This document shows, one piece after another, positions 1 to 6,685 of a DNA stretch of 11,635 nt. The stretch is from assembly GCA_947380915.1 (NCBI GenBank), contig CANCSY010000080.1, forward strand, positions 1 to 11,635. The letters run 5' to 3'. Numbering within the stretch: position 1 is the stretch's first letter; every line of letters starts with the position of its first letter. Both the position numbers and the translations under genes were made by a program. This stretch comes from Beijerinckiaceae bacterium. GTDB lineage: Bacteria > Pseudomonadota > Alphaproteobacteria > Rhizobiales > Beijerinckiaceae. Under the pieces are notes generated by a model. The model did not search any database and was not told the origin of the DNA. It saw only the letters and a program-made list of their open reading frames with translations.

Positions 1-449
1 GGGTTGAGGCTGCCGATGTCGAGGGCGACCGGCTGCTGGGCGACATGCGGATGGGCGGGGCCCTTGTAGACGCGCAGGTTGCTGAACTGCTGGCGACCGA
101 GAGGACCACGCGGAAGCATGCGCTCCACGGCCTTCTCGACGATGCGCTCGGGGAAGCGGCCTTCCATGATGAACTTGGCGGAGCGCGCCTTGATGCCACC
201 GATGAAGCCGGTGTGGTGGTAATAGACCTTCTGGTCGAGCTTGCGACCGGTCAGGACCACCTTGTCGGCGTTGACAACGATGACATTGTCGCCGTCGTCA
301 ACATGGGGGGTGAAAGAGGGCTTGTGCTTGCCGCGCAAGCGCATGGCGATGAGAGTGGCGAGGCGACCAACGACGAGCCCTTGCGCGTCGATGACAACCC
401 ACTTCTTCTCCGCCTCGGCGGTTTTGGTGACAGTGGTTTTCCCGAACAT
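1..449 (-). CDS. rplM: 50S ribosomal protein L13 (3' end cut by window edge)
   Basis: This is ribosomal protein L13, a primary 23S rRNA-binding protein of the large subunit. Translating the minus strand from the ATG at 447-449 gives 149 residues that open [17 protein letters not shown]. Family signatures are visible: [14 protein letters not shown] (about 18-31), [23 protein letters not shown] (about 39-61), [10 protein letters not shown] (76-85), and [20 protein letters not shown] (111-130), followed by [17 protein letters not shown]. Alphaproteobacterial L13 is usually about 150-155 residues, so only the last few are missing. The start is supported by AAGGA about 10 nt upstream on the minus strand and by conservation of the MFGKTT opening. 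In most bacteria rplM is followed by rpsI (S9), which would lie beyond the left edge. The gene has its own promoter in the gap behind it. Confidence 0.97.
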   Translation of the reverse strand, partial: MFGKTTVTKTAEAEKKWVVIDAQGLVVGRLATLIAMRLRGKHKPSFTPHVDDGDNVIVVNADKVVLTGRKLDQKVYYHHTGFIGGIKARSAKFIMEGRFPERIVEKAVERMLPRGPLGRQQFSNLRVYKGPAHPHVAQQPVALDIGSLN

Positions 450-510
450 GGGAGGTTTTTCCTTGAGCTAATCGACGCACGACAAAAGGATGCGCGCCGA
501 AGGTGTCTGG

Positions 511-539
511 CTTCTAGGCGGGGCCACGCTGGTTGTCAA
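511..539 (-). promoter_or_regulatory. Sigma-70 type promoter of rplM
   Basis: On the minus strand a perfect -35 hexamer TTGACA (539-534) is followed after exactly 17 nt by TAGAAG (516-511) as the -10 element. Transcription would start near 504, leaving a leader of about 55 nt before the rplM ATG. The match is what one expects for a ribosomal protein gene. It also implies that rplM does not depend on readthrough from the Mur ligase gene upstream. The start site itself is inferred. Confidence 0.7.
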
Positions 540-602
540 CGCGCTTTTGCAGCAAAATCGTCAGAAACGCCCCGTAATTGCGGGCTTTTTGGAATGCGGT
601 AC

Positions 603-2054
603 CTAGGTACCATACAATGGCCAACGTCGCTCGCACATCTGCGGGATCGCCTCGATCAAGCCGCCCAGGGGACCGGAGCTCAGGAGAATCACCGCATCGT
701 CGCCCGTCAGCCCGCTTTTCATCGCCGCTACGCCCTCCGCGCAGGTAGTGACGGGGGTGGCGCGCTGGCCCGCCGCCCGGATCCGCGCCACGATCTCGTC
801 CTGAGTGACCTGATCGTGGGTCCCCGCCCCCTGGGAGGCCGGTTCATAGACCAGAACCTCGTCGCAGCCCGCAAAGGCGTCATCATACCAGTGGAGGGTC
901 GCCCGGTTGCGCCAGGAGAAAGTGTGAGGCTCGAAGACGGCCACGAGGCGCCGCCCGGGAAAATGCAGCTTCATGGCAGCGATGGCGCTGCGGGCCTTGT
1001 CATAGGAAGAGCCGAAGCCTTCATAAATGGGCACGCTGGTGCGCTGCGACTTGCGGTCGAGACGCCGCCGGATGCCCAGGAAGGAGCCCATGGCGCGGGC
1101 GTAGTCCGCCGCGCTAACCAGCCCGCGCGTCAGCACGAAGGCGCCCACCCCCACCATGTTCTCGATATTGTGCAGGCCGAGCTGCCCGGTCTCGACCTCC
1201 ACCATGGGCTCGCCCTTGTGGGTCAGGGTGAAGCGGCTGCGCTCCCCGAGCCGGATGTCAGCGGCCTGCCATTCGCCCTGATCCACCCCGAACGTCGTCA
1301 CGGGGCGCTTCACGCTTTCGAGGAAGCGGCGGCTCAATTCGCCGCTCAGGGCCGCCAGCACCAGACCGTCCGGGGCGGTCAGCTCCATGAGCTGGTGGAA
1401 GGGCGCCAGATAGGACTCCACCGTGGGAAAGACATTCACATGGTCATGGGCCAGCGGCGTCAGGATGAGATGCGCGGGGGCGTAATGGAGGAATTTCGAG
1501 CGGTCGTCGGTGTTGGAGGAGGGATATTCGTCCCCCTCCAGCAGGAAGAGATCCCCCTGCCCCACATGCCATGCCCTGGGGGGCGAAAGGGGCGCAGCGC
1601 CGATCATGAAGGAAGGGTCCAGGCCCGCCTCCAGCAGGCAATGGGACAGCAGGGAGACGCTGGTGGTCTTGCCGAAGCTGCCCGCCATGACCACGGGCGT
1701 CCGGTCTTTCGACAGCAGGCCGAGCACTTCGGCGAAGGAGAGAATGGCGGGACGCACCGGCCCCCGCCCCTGCGCCCTTGCGAAGGCCTCGGCGACCTCC
1801 GCGTTGCTTTCGGGAACCAGCCGCGCATTCTTGCCGATCACGATCAGATCGGCGTCCGCGGGGATATTGGCGGCGCCATAGGGAACCCGGCAATCCAGCC
1901 GTTCCGCCGCCAGAACCTGCGAAATCGGGGGATAGATCGCCTCGTCTGAGCCGCTCACGGCCACGCCGCTGTCGCGCAGCAGCAGGGCCGTGGCGCTCAT
2001 GCCCACGCCCGCGATCCCGATGAAATGCGCCCTGGAAAAGGGAAATCCGGTCAT
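603..2054 (-). CDS. Divergent Mpl/MurC-type Mur ligase family protein
   Basis: A 483-residue protein with the three-domain Mur ligase layout, closest in pattern to Mpl, which re-attaches recycled murein tripeptide to UDP-MurNAc in the cytoplasm. Visible marks are the nucleotide-sugar Rossmann motif HFIGIAGVGMS (10-20), GSDEAIYPPIS (35-45, as in Mpl), a P-loop GSFGKTTS (125-132), EGDEYPSSNTDDRSKFLHY (173-191, the Mpl DEY...RSKF.HY segment), HDH (203-205), GLHNIENMVG (293-302) and GIRRRLDRK (327-335). Several positions normally fixed are changed: the P-loop His of GTHGKT is Phe, and the C-terminal D-[FY]-[AG]-HHPT motif reads EGFGSSYDK (345-353). It may therefore act on another substrate or use a different mechanism. 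Start ATG 2054 has GAGGA 4 nt upstream. The gene lies 70 bp downstream of the small gene at 2125-2433 and may be co-transcribed with it. Family membership is sure, exact reaction is not. Confidence 0.85.
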   Translation of the reverse strand: MTGFPFSRAHFIGIAGVGMSATALLLRDSGVAVSGSDEAIYPPISQVLAAERLDCRVPYGAANIPADADLIVIGKNARLVPESNAEVAEAFARAQGRGPVRPAILSFAEVLGLLSKDRTPVVMAGSFGKTTSVSLLSHCLLEAGLDPSFMIGAAPLSPPRAWHVGQGDLFLLEGDEYPSSNTDDRSKFLHYAPAHLILTPLAHDHVNVFPTVESYLAPFHQLMELTAPDGLVLAALSGELSRRFLESVKRPVTTFGVDQGEWQAADIRLGERSRFTLTHKGEPMVEVETGQLGLHNIENMVGVGAFVLTRGLVSAADYARAMGSFLGIRRRLDRKSQRTSVPIYEGFGSSYDKARSAIAAMKLHFPGRRLVAVFEPHTFSWRNRATLHWYDDAFAGCDEVLVYEPASQGAGTHDQVTQDEIVARIRAAGQRATPVTTCAEGVAAMKSGLTGDDAVILLSSGPLGGLIEAIPQMCERRWPLYGT

Positions 2055-2124
2055 TCGATCCTCGCCGGGCTCGAATCAGCAGCCCGGTCGGCATCATAGC
2101 GGAGCGGGACGCCTGCGGCCCGGC

Positions 2125-2433
2125 TCAGCAGCAACTGCACTCGATGTAGTCGTCATGGATGAGGGCGCTTTTCATCCACCAGGGCGGCAGATCCTCCTCG
2201 ACGACCTCTGCCAAGGGCTTGAAGACCTTGAACTGGCGGCGCTTTGCGTCCTCGCACCAGAAGGCGATGACGGTTTCGAGCGGCGGACAGCCCGGCAACT
2301 GGCATTCGATCTGGCTGATCATGATGGCGTCGTCCGCGCCGAGGCGGAAATGGCCGCGCACCACATCCTTCAACCCCCGGGTGATCCCGGCGCCGTCAGG
2401 TCGCTTCTTCCGGAAGGGTCCGGCCGTGGTCAT
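2125..2433 (-). CDS. Conserved small cysteine-containing protein of unknown function
   Basis: I do not recognise this 102-residue protein. It is a plausible gene: the ATG at 2431-2433 is preceded on the minus strand by GGGAG (9 nt away) and AAGG (4 nt away), and it sits head-on to a divergent intergenic region. It has a basic N-terminus (FRKKRPDG, 7-14) and no signal peptide or membrane segment. The middle part, IECQLPGCPPLET (42-54) followed by VIAFWCEDAKRRQFKVFKPLAEV (55-77), looks like one compact folded domain. Cysteines fall at 44, 49 and 60 and in a C-terminal ECSCC tail (99, 101, 102), which could bind a metal, but this is inference only. It is followed 70 bp downstream by the Mur ligase-like gene, so a shared transcript is possible; no functional link is evident. 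Confidence 0.75.
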   Translation of the reverse strand: MTTAGPFRKKRPDGAGITRGLKDVVRGHFRLGADDAIMISQIECQLPGCPPLETVIAFWCEDAKRRQFKVFKPLAEVVEEDLPPWWMKSALIHDDYIECSCC

Positions 2434-2446
2434 GCTGCCTTGCTCC

Positions 2447-2500
2447 CGCCCCGAAAGCCGGGGCGCGCCGCTCCATAGGCCGGGCGGCGGGGACCATCAA
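2447..2500 (-). promoter_or_regulatory. Candidate promoter plus 5' leader hairpin of the 2125-2433 gene
   Basis: On the minus strand TTGATG (2500-2495), a 17-nt spacer and TATGGA (2477-2472) form a moderate promoter. The predicted start falls near 2465, where a perfect 7-bp hairpin begins (arms 2447-2453 and 2459-2465, 5-nt loop). The hairpin lies just upstream of the GGGAG ribosome-binding site, so it would cap the transcript and sit close to the translation start. The promoter match is only partial and the role of the hairpin is inferred. Confidence 0.35.
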
Positions 2501-2503
2501 GCC

Positions 2504-2528
2504 AAATTGCGGCGCCTGCGAAATTGCG
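2504..2528. repeat. Direct repeat AAATTGCG x2 in a divergent intergenic region
   Basis: The octamer AAATTGCG occurs at 2504-2511 and again at 2521-2528, 17 bp apart start to start, between the divergent genes at 2433 and 2580. The second copy overlaps the candidate -35 element of the dehydrogenase gene. It could be an operator, but the spacing is not a clean number of helical turns and the repeat is short. Confidence 0.4.
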
Positions 2529-2552
2529 CTCGAGCGATTCACGGAGTACCAA
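2524..2552 (+). promoter_or_regulatory. Weak candidate promoter of the dehydrogenase gene
   Basis: TTGCGC (2524-2529), a 17-nt spacer and TACCAA (2547-2552) are the best sigma-70-like pair in this gap on the plus strand; both hexamers match poorly. A start near 2559 would give a leader of about 25 nt. Reported because the gene needs its own promoter, being the only plus-strand gene in the window. Confidence 0.25.
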
Positions 2553-2579
2553 AGCCCCAGCCTCACCCTTTGACAGGAG

Positions 2580-3701
2580 ATGACCTTGGTAGAGAAAGTC
2601 CTGGCCGCCGTCCGCACTGGCCCCAGCAAGACCGAAATCCGCGAATATCCCATGCCCGACATCGCGGATGACGCCGCGCTGATGAAGATGGAAGTCGCCG
2701 GCATCTGCGGCACCGATGTGAAGCTCTACGCCCATCCCCCGATGACGGCCCCCTGCATCATGGGCCACGAGAACATCGGCTACATCGCCAAATGCGGCAA
2801 GGAATTCACCCGCCGCAAGGGCTTCAAGGAAGGCGACCTCGTCTTCGTCGAGCATTACGTCATGTGCGGCAAGTGCGAGCATTGCCATGCGGGCCAGTAT
2901 CGCCATTGCGAAAACACCGACTGGCGCAACAATCCCGAGTCCATCCGCTATGGCTACACCTCAGCCGAGCGCGCGCCCCATCTGTTCGGCGGCTTCGCCC
3001 AGTATGTGTACCTGCCCTGGAACGCCGTGCTCCATCATGTGCCCAAGGGCGTGAGCCCGGAACTCGCGGGCCTCGTGACCCCCATGGCCAATGGCATCGA
3101 ATGGTCATTGTTCGAGGGCAAGGTCGGCTACAACAGCACCGTGCTTATCCAGGGTCCGGGCCAGCAGGGCCTGTCCCAGACGGTCATCTGCAAGCAGGCG
3201 GGCGCCAAGCAGATCATCATCACCGGCACGTCCAAGGACGGCGCGCGTCTGGAAGTCGCCAAGAAGCTCGGCGCCGATGTCACCATCGACGTGAACAAGG
3301 AAGATCCGCTCCAGAAGATCATGGAAGTCACCGGCGGCCTTGGCGTCGACGTGGTGCTCGATTGCACGGCTGGCGCGGGCACCATCCCGATCCTGCTCGG
3401 CATCGAGGCGCTCAAGCGCAAGGGCGGGCGCATCGTGGTTCAGGGCGAAATGCCTGAGTTCCCCAACTTCCCCATTGGCAAGATGACCACCAAGTTCATC
3501 AGCATGCACTCGGCGCGCGGCCACAGCTATCTGGCTTGCGAACTGGCTCTGGAGCAACTCGCCTCCAAGCGCTTCCCGCTGGATCTGGTGACGACCCACA
3601 AGTTCGGCCTCAACGAGGTGGATCTGGCGATCCGCTCGGTCGGCAACCAGGAAGGCGGCGTCAAGGACGTGATCCACGCCTCCCTGATGCCCTGGATGTA
3701 A
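2580..3701 (+). CDS. Zinc-type medium-chain alcohol dehydrogenase
   Basis: A 373-residue medium-chain (MDR) dehydrogenase that should oxidise or reduce an alcohol or polyol with NAD(P) in the cytoplasm. The catalytic-zinc residues GICGTD (Cys43) and GHE (His63, Glu64) are present. The structural-zinc lobe is complete: Cys96, Cys99, Cys102, Cys110. The cofactor fold carries GPGQQG (192-197), a variant of the usual G-x-G-x-x-G. The position that normally gives the next catalytic-zinc ligand (Cys or Glu) appears to be Thr167 in LVTPMANG. The ATG at 2580 directly abuts the only Shine-Dalgarno (AGGAG, 2575-2579), with no spacing; the in-frame TTG at 2586 has 6-nt spacing and may be the real start, giving 371 residues. 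The gene is monocistronic and ends at a strong terminator. No metabolic neighbour hints at the substrate; threonine or polyol dehydrogenase-like activity is possible. Confidence 0.93.
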   Translation: MTLVEKVLAAVRTGPSKTEIREYPMPDIADDAALMKMEVAGICGTDVKLYAHPPMTAPCIMGHENIGYIAKCGKEFTRRKGFKEGDLVFVEHYVMCGKCEHCHAGQYRHCENTDWRNNPESIRYGYTSAERAPHLFGGFAQYVYLPWNAVLHHVPKGVSPELAGLVTPMANGIEWSLFEGKVGYNSTVLIQGPGQQGLSQTVICKQAGAKQIIITGTSKDGARLEVAKKLGADVTIDVNKEDPLQKIMEVTGGLGVDVVLDCTAGAGTIPILLGIEALKRKGGRIVVQGEMPEFPNFPIGKMTTKFISMHSARGHSYLACELALEQLASKRFPLDLVTTHKFGLNEVDLAIRSVGNQEGGVKDVIHASLMPWM

Positions 3702-3723
3702 GGTCAAGCCTCTGGACTTCGAG

Positions 3724-3754
3724 CGGGCGCCCTTGTGGCGCCCGTTTTCGTTTT
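3724..3754 (+). terminator. Intrinsic terminator of the dehydrogenase gene
   Basis: Perfect 8-bp GC-rich stem CGGGCGCC / GGCGCCCG (3724-3731 with 3737-3744), 5-nt loop CTTGT, then TTTTCGTTTT. It lies 22 nt after the dehydrogenase stop and abuts the stop codon of the convergent esterase-family gene. Read on the minus strand it has no T-run, so it is one-directional. Confidence 0.93.
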
Positions 3755-5106
3755 CAGAGCCCGAAGGGGTAGGTGTCCGGCGCCCCATGGGGCTTGCCAG
3801 CCTTCAGCGGCGTCACCGCGCGGGTCTCCTCGAACCACACGAAGGCGTCGAACTGCTCGGGCAGCACCGCCTCGAAATAGTGGCTCGAAAACTCGGTGTC
3901 CGGTCGATAGACGACGCCGATGGCCCGCTCCAGCCGGGGTTTGCTGAGCGCCTCGCGCAGCCCCGCATGGCCGCGCAGATCGGTCAGGGACCGCGCCACG
4001 CCGCTCTGGCGAAAGATGCGCTCGTAGGAATCCTCCCGCGCCGGGCGCACCTGCATGACCTGCATGGGATCGTCCCAGTTATCGGCAGCCGCCACCGTGC
4101 CGCGATCCGTGCCAAAGCCGATCAGAACAGCGCGCTCGCCGAAGGCCTTGCGGCAGAGTTCCCCGATGTTGAACTCCCCCTGCCAGCCCATGGCCGTGGC
4201 CGAGGCGTCGCCGATGTGGGAATTATGCGCCCAGACCACCGCCTTGGTCTGCGGCCCGCGCGCCTCCAGCACATATTTCAGCGTGTCGAACATGTGCCGG
4301 TCGCGCAAATTCCACGACGATGTCCCCCCATGGAACATCAGCCGGTAATATTCCTCCGCCGCGCGCACGATGCGGGCGTTTTGCGCCGCGTCGAACCAGT
4401 CCTCGCCATTCTGCGCCGCATAGGCCGCGCGATGGGCGAGCAGCTCCCGTAACTGCGTCACGACCCCCTCCTCGCAGGCGTCCCCCTCCCCGCGCAGCAT
4501 GGAGCGGCCATAGGCGGAGGGCCGGTCCTGCCAGGGCGTGAGGCAGCCGTAGCGAGAGCGCGCAATCGTGGCAGAGGCCGGATCGACGCGCTCGAGGTAC
4601 GTCAGCACCGCCGCCATGGAGGCGCGCAACGAATAGACGTCGAGACCGCGAAACTCCACGCGCTCCTTCGGCGAGGCATGTTCATTATGTTCGCGCAGCC
4701 AATGGGTGAAATGCGCCACTTCCTCGTTGCGCCACATCCACGTGGGAAAGCGCGCGAAGGGGTCCGCCTCGTCCAGCGCCACAGGATGATGGCGCATGCC
4801 CAGATGGCGCACATGGCGATCAATGCGCGCGGCGTCGGGCCAATCCGCCTCCACCGCCACGATGGTGAAGCCATGGTCGGTGATGAGACGCTGCGTGATG
4901 GCGGCGCGGGCGTTGTAGAACTCGGACGTGCCATGGGTCGCTTCGCCCAGCAGCACCACGCGGGCGTCCGCGAACCGATCAAAGAACAGGCCGAAGGCCG
5001 CTGCCTTCTCGGGCTCGGGCAGATGAATGCACCGGTCGCGCACAAGCGCGGCGGCTTCATCGGCGCCCTGCGCCCGCATTCGTTGCGTTACTGCGGCGTC
5101 GCCCAT
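3754..5106 (-). CDS. Erythromycin esterase family protein
   Basis: A protein of 450 residues of the erythromycin esterase (Ere) hydrolase family, whose members break ester bonds with a His/Glu-based active site; most chromosomal homologues have unknown substrates. Counted from the ATG at 5106, the marks are GEATHGTSEF (54-63), EADWPD (86-91), GLDVYSL (154-160), WAHNSHIGDA (292-301), FGTDRGTV (331-338) and HYFEAVLPEQFDAFVWFEET (409-428). All characteristic His/Glu positions of the family appear intact. An in-frame ATG at 5163 would add 19 residues, but that stretch is a strong terminator hairpin with T-run (5124-5156) and the 5163 ATG has no properly spaced ribosome-binding site. The ATG at 5106 has GGGGA 7 nt upstream. 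Length suits the family. Whether it confers macrolide resistance cannot be told from sequence; a housekeeping hydrolase is more likely. Confidence 0.9.
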   Translation of the reverse strand: MGDAAVTQRMRAQGADEAAALVRDRCIHLPEPEKAAAFGLFFDRFADARVVLLGEATHGTSEFYNARAAITQRLITDHGFTIVAVEADWPDAARIDRHVRHLGMRHHPVALDEADPFARFPTWMWRNEEVAHFTHWLREHNEHASPKERVEFRGLDVYSLRASMAAVLTYLERVDPASATIARSRYGCLTPWQDRPSAYGRSMLRGEGDACEEGVVTQLRELLAHRAAYAAQNGEDWFDAAQNARIVRAAEEYYRLMFHGGTSSWNLRDRHMFDTLKYVLEARGPQTKAVVWAHNSHIGDASATAMGWQGEFNIGELCRKAFGERAVLIGFGTDRGTVAAADNWDDPMQVMQVRPAREDSYERIFRQSGVARSLTDLRGHAGLREALSKPRLERAIGVVYRPDTEFSSHYFEAVLPEQFDAFVWFEETRAVTPLKAGKPHGAPDTYPFGL

Positions 5107-5123
5107 GCCTGCATCCCCGTAAG

Positions 5124-5156
5124 GAAAGAAAAACAGGCGCAGCCGGGCCGCGCCTG
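5124..5156 (-). terminator. Intrinsic terminator behind the YeaQ-like gene
   Basis: On the minus strand CAGGCGCGGC / GCTGCGCCTG forms a 10-bp stem (one G-T pair) with a 3-nt loop (5156-5134), followed by TTTTTCTTTC (5133-5124). It lies 16 nt after the stop of the gene at 5173-5436 and 17 nt before the chosen start of the esterase-family gene. It would end the yidB-yeaQ transcript; any expression of the esterase-family gene would need readthrough or a promoter not recognised here. Confidence 0.88.
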
Positions 5157-5172
5157 CTTTCATCCTTTCAGC

Positions 5173-5436
5173 TCACATGCGCTGGCGCGACGAGGTCACG
5201 AAGCCCCAGATCGCCAGCACGACGATAGCGCCGACGACGGCGCCGATGAGCCCGGCGCTTTGATCCGCCCGATACCAGCCCAGCATCTGCCCAAGGAAGG
5301 TGGCGACAAAGGCGCCGCCGATTCCAAGCACAGTGGTCAGCACGAAACCGGAAGGCTCGTTATTGCTTCCGGGCATGATGACCTTCGCGATGATGCCCGC
5401 GATGAAGCCAATGATGAGAGTCCAGATAAGTCCCAT
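5173..5436 (-). CDS. GlsB/YeaQ/YmgE family small membrane protein
   Basis: An 87-residue protein of the transglycosylase-associated (GlsB/YeaQ/YmgE) family, small inner-membrane proteins often induced by stress and of unknown biochemical role. It has three hydrophobic segments (about 2-20, 31-52 and 61-80), a Gly-rich pattern with GFIAGIIAKVIMPG (10-23) near the N-terminus and GLIGAVVGAIVVLAIWGF (62-79) in the last segment, and a short basic tail SSRQRM. This matches the family in length and order. Start ATG 5436 has AGGGG 7 nt upstream. It follows the YidB-like gene by only 30 bp on the same strand and is closed by a strong terminator, so the two probably form one transcript. Confidence 0.92.
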   Translation of the reverse strand: MGLIWTLIIGFIAGIIAKVIMPGSNNEPSGFVLTTVLGIGGAFVATFLGQMLGWYRADQSAGLIGAVVGAIVVLAIWGFVTSSRQRM

Positions 5437-5466
5437 GGCGAAACCCCTTCAGGTTGCAATGACGCA

Positions 5467-6063
5467 TCAGAGTCTCGCCAGGTCCGCATCGCTTGGCAGT
5501 TTGCCGCGGGGCGTCAGCTGATCCACAGCCTCAGGCAGCGCCGCCGCCAGCTCGGTCTTCAACTGATCGATGGGTATCTGGAACCTCTTGGCGAGTTCGT
5601 TGAGGGTTTGCCCCCCAAGCACCGTCTCCACCTGCTCGGGCGCGATGGGCTCGTTCTCGCCGCCGCCGATCCAGGAGCGGGCATGGTCGCCAAACCCGGT
5701 CTGCTCGAATTGGCGCATCAGGCCGCCCAGGGCGCCAGCGCCGCCAAGACCTCCGATCATCCCCGCAAGGCCGCCCAGCAACCCGCCTGCGCCGAAGGAG
5801 CCGATGCCGCCAGACGATTGCGCCGCGGCCGCCGGGGCCGCGCCGCCAGCCGCACGCTGGGACGAATAGGCCTGCCAGGCCTTGGCCGCCAGCACGAGCA
5901 TCACGCCCTTGGCGACGGGCGAGAGATTGGGCATTCCACCCTGCTGTCCCGCCTGCTGTCCCGCCTGCTGCGCTGAAGCGGGTATTTGCGCATGGGTCTG
6001 CGCGGGCGCGCCCCCCTGCGATTGATTGACCACATAACCCAGAACCTGTTCCAGCAAAGCCAT
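5467..6063 (-). CDS. YidB family (DUF937) protein
   Basis: A protein of 198 residues with a C-terminal YidB/DUF937 domain of unknown function. It begins with a helix MALLEQVLGYVV, then a Gln/Ala/Gly-rich low-complexity linker (about 15-45), a hydrophobic stretch (about 49-63), a glycine-rich hinge (86-115) and the conserved core: FEQTGFGDHARSWIG (119-133), NEPIAPEQVETVLG (137-150), LPEAVDQLTPRGKLP (176-190). The frame is open upstream to an ATG at 6102, but the ATG at 6063 has AGGAG with 6-nt spacing and opens with the usual family sequence, so it is preferred. The protein has no classical signal peptide. It precedes the YeaQ-like gene by 30 bp, probably in one operon. The function is not established; cell-envelope or stress roles are only suggested by its partner. 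Confidence 0.9.
   Translation of the reverse strand: MALLEQVLGYVVNQSQGGAPAQTHAQIPASAQQAGQQAGQQGGMPNLSPVAKGVMLVLAAKAWQAYSSQRAAGGAAPAAAAQSSGGIGSFGAGGLLGGLAGMIGGLGGAGALGGLMRQFEQTGFGDHARSWIGGGENEPIAPEQVETVLGGQTLNELAKRFQIPIDQLKTELAAALPEAVDQLTPRGKLPSDADLARL
5940..5970. repeat. 12-bp tandem repeat inside the YidB-like gene
   Basis: The unit CCTGCTGTCCCG occurs twice in tandem (5940-5951, 5952-5963) plus 7 bases of a third copy. On the coding strand it encodes repeated Gln-Gln-Ala-Gly in the linker. Being a multiple of three, copy-number change would lengthen or shorten the linker without shifting the frame. Confidence 0.8.
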
Positions 6064-6146
6064 CGTCGTCTCCTGTTCACACACTCGCCCTGCGCGCGCC
6101 ATCGGGTGAAAAGCAGGCGGCGTCGCTTCGCGCTTCCCTCAACCCG

Positions 6147-6175
6147 CGTGGCGCGCTTATGGATCCATCGCCACG
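6147..6175. repeat. Inverted repeat between response regulator and YidB-like genes
   Basis: Seven-bp arms CGTGGCG (6147-6153) and CGCCACG (6169-6175) flank a loop that itself contains the perfect palindrome ATGGATCCAT (6159-6168). It starts 12 nt past the response regulator stop. No T-run follows on either strand, so it is not a standard intrinsic terminator; it could stabilise the 3' end of the transcript or bind a regulator. Confidence 0.4.
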
Positions 6176-6187
6176 GGCAGCTTTTCT

Positions 6188-6568
6188 TCAGACATAAGCA
6201 GGAGGCCTTGCGTCGTTCCCCAGACACGCACGCAAGGCGCCGCAAAGCTGGTCTTGCGAGAACGGCTTGTCGAGCCAGACAATGTCCTGAAACAAATGGC
6301 CGGCGACACTTCTGTCGTATCCGCTGATGATGCAGAAGGGCGTGCCGACTTCCCTTAGTTTTTGCGCCACGGGAGCCGCATGACCATCCCTGAGCGCGAA
6401 ATCAACTATGGCGATACAGGGCCGATGATCCCGCAGGAAAGCCAGCGCTTCCCCATTGGCGCGAAAGATGCCGGCGACGGCGAAGCCTTGCTCCTCCACC
6501 ATATCGGCGACCATGAGCGCAATCATGGGCTCGTCCTCGACCAGCATCACGCTTCGGCCTCGCCTCAT
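6188..6568 (-). CDS. Single-domain response regulator (receiver only)
   Basis: A 126-residue CheY-like receiver domain with no output domain. The phosphorylation site set is complete: acidic pocket Glu11-Asp12 (VEDEP), phospho-acceptor Asp56 in IVDFALRDG, switch Ser82 in CIISGYD and Lys101 in LDKPF. It would pass phosphate in a relay or act by protein contact. The frame is open further upstream to 6661, but the ATG at 6568 has a strong GGAGG 7 nt before it, and the receiver fold starts there with RSVMLVEDEP. No histidine kinase or phosphotransferase gene lies in the window, so it is an orphan. It is 117 bp downstream of the Crp/Fnr-type gene on the same strand; co-transcription is possible but no promoter or terminator between them is clear. 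Confidence 0.92.
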   Translation of the reverse strand: MRRGRSVMLVEDEPMIALMVADMVEEQGFAVAGIFRANGEALAFLRDHRPCIAIVDFALRDGHAAPVAQKLREVGTPFCIISGYDRSVAGHLFQDIVWLDKPFSQDQLCGALRACLGNDARPPAYV

Positions 6569-6685
6569 GACATAACCTCCAGAGTCCCGTCGCCATGAAT
6601 GGTCGCCGACGCCAGCAGCGCAACATGGGCATTCGGACGATGCGGGTTTCGCCTCGTGCAATCGGACGGCTTGACTTCGCCAATG

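Noticed and set aside
562..590. Hairpin CCCG/CGGG with a T-run on the plus strand, between rplM and the Mur ligase gene
   Set aside because: The stem is only 4 bp, no plus-strand gene precedes it, and on the minus strand only GTTTCT follows, so a terminator for the Mur ligase gene is not supported.
45..1949. Very long plus-strand open frame of 634 codons opposite rplM and the Mur ligase gene
   Set aside because: It is antisense to two clear genes, resembles no protein family, and is a by-product of GC-rich codon bias, which keeps the antisense frame free of stops.
3754..5106. Macrolide resistance determinant on a mobile element
   Set aside because: No transposase, integrase, attachment repeats or shift in base composition was seen around it; the family is widespread on chromosomes with unrelated or unknown substrates.
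4678..5976. Plus-strand open frame of 432 codons across three minus-strand genes
   Set aside because: It crosses the esterase-family, YeaQ-like and YidB-like genes and the terminator between them; no recognisable domain.
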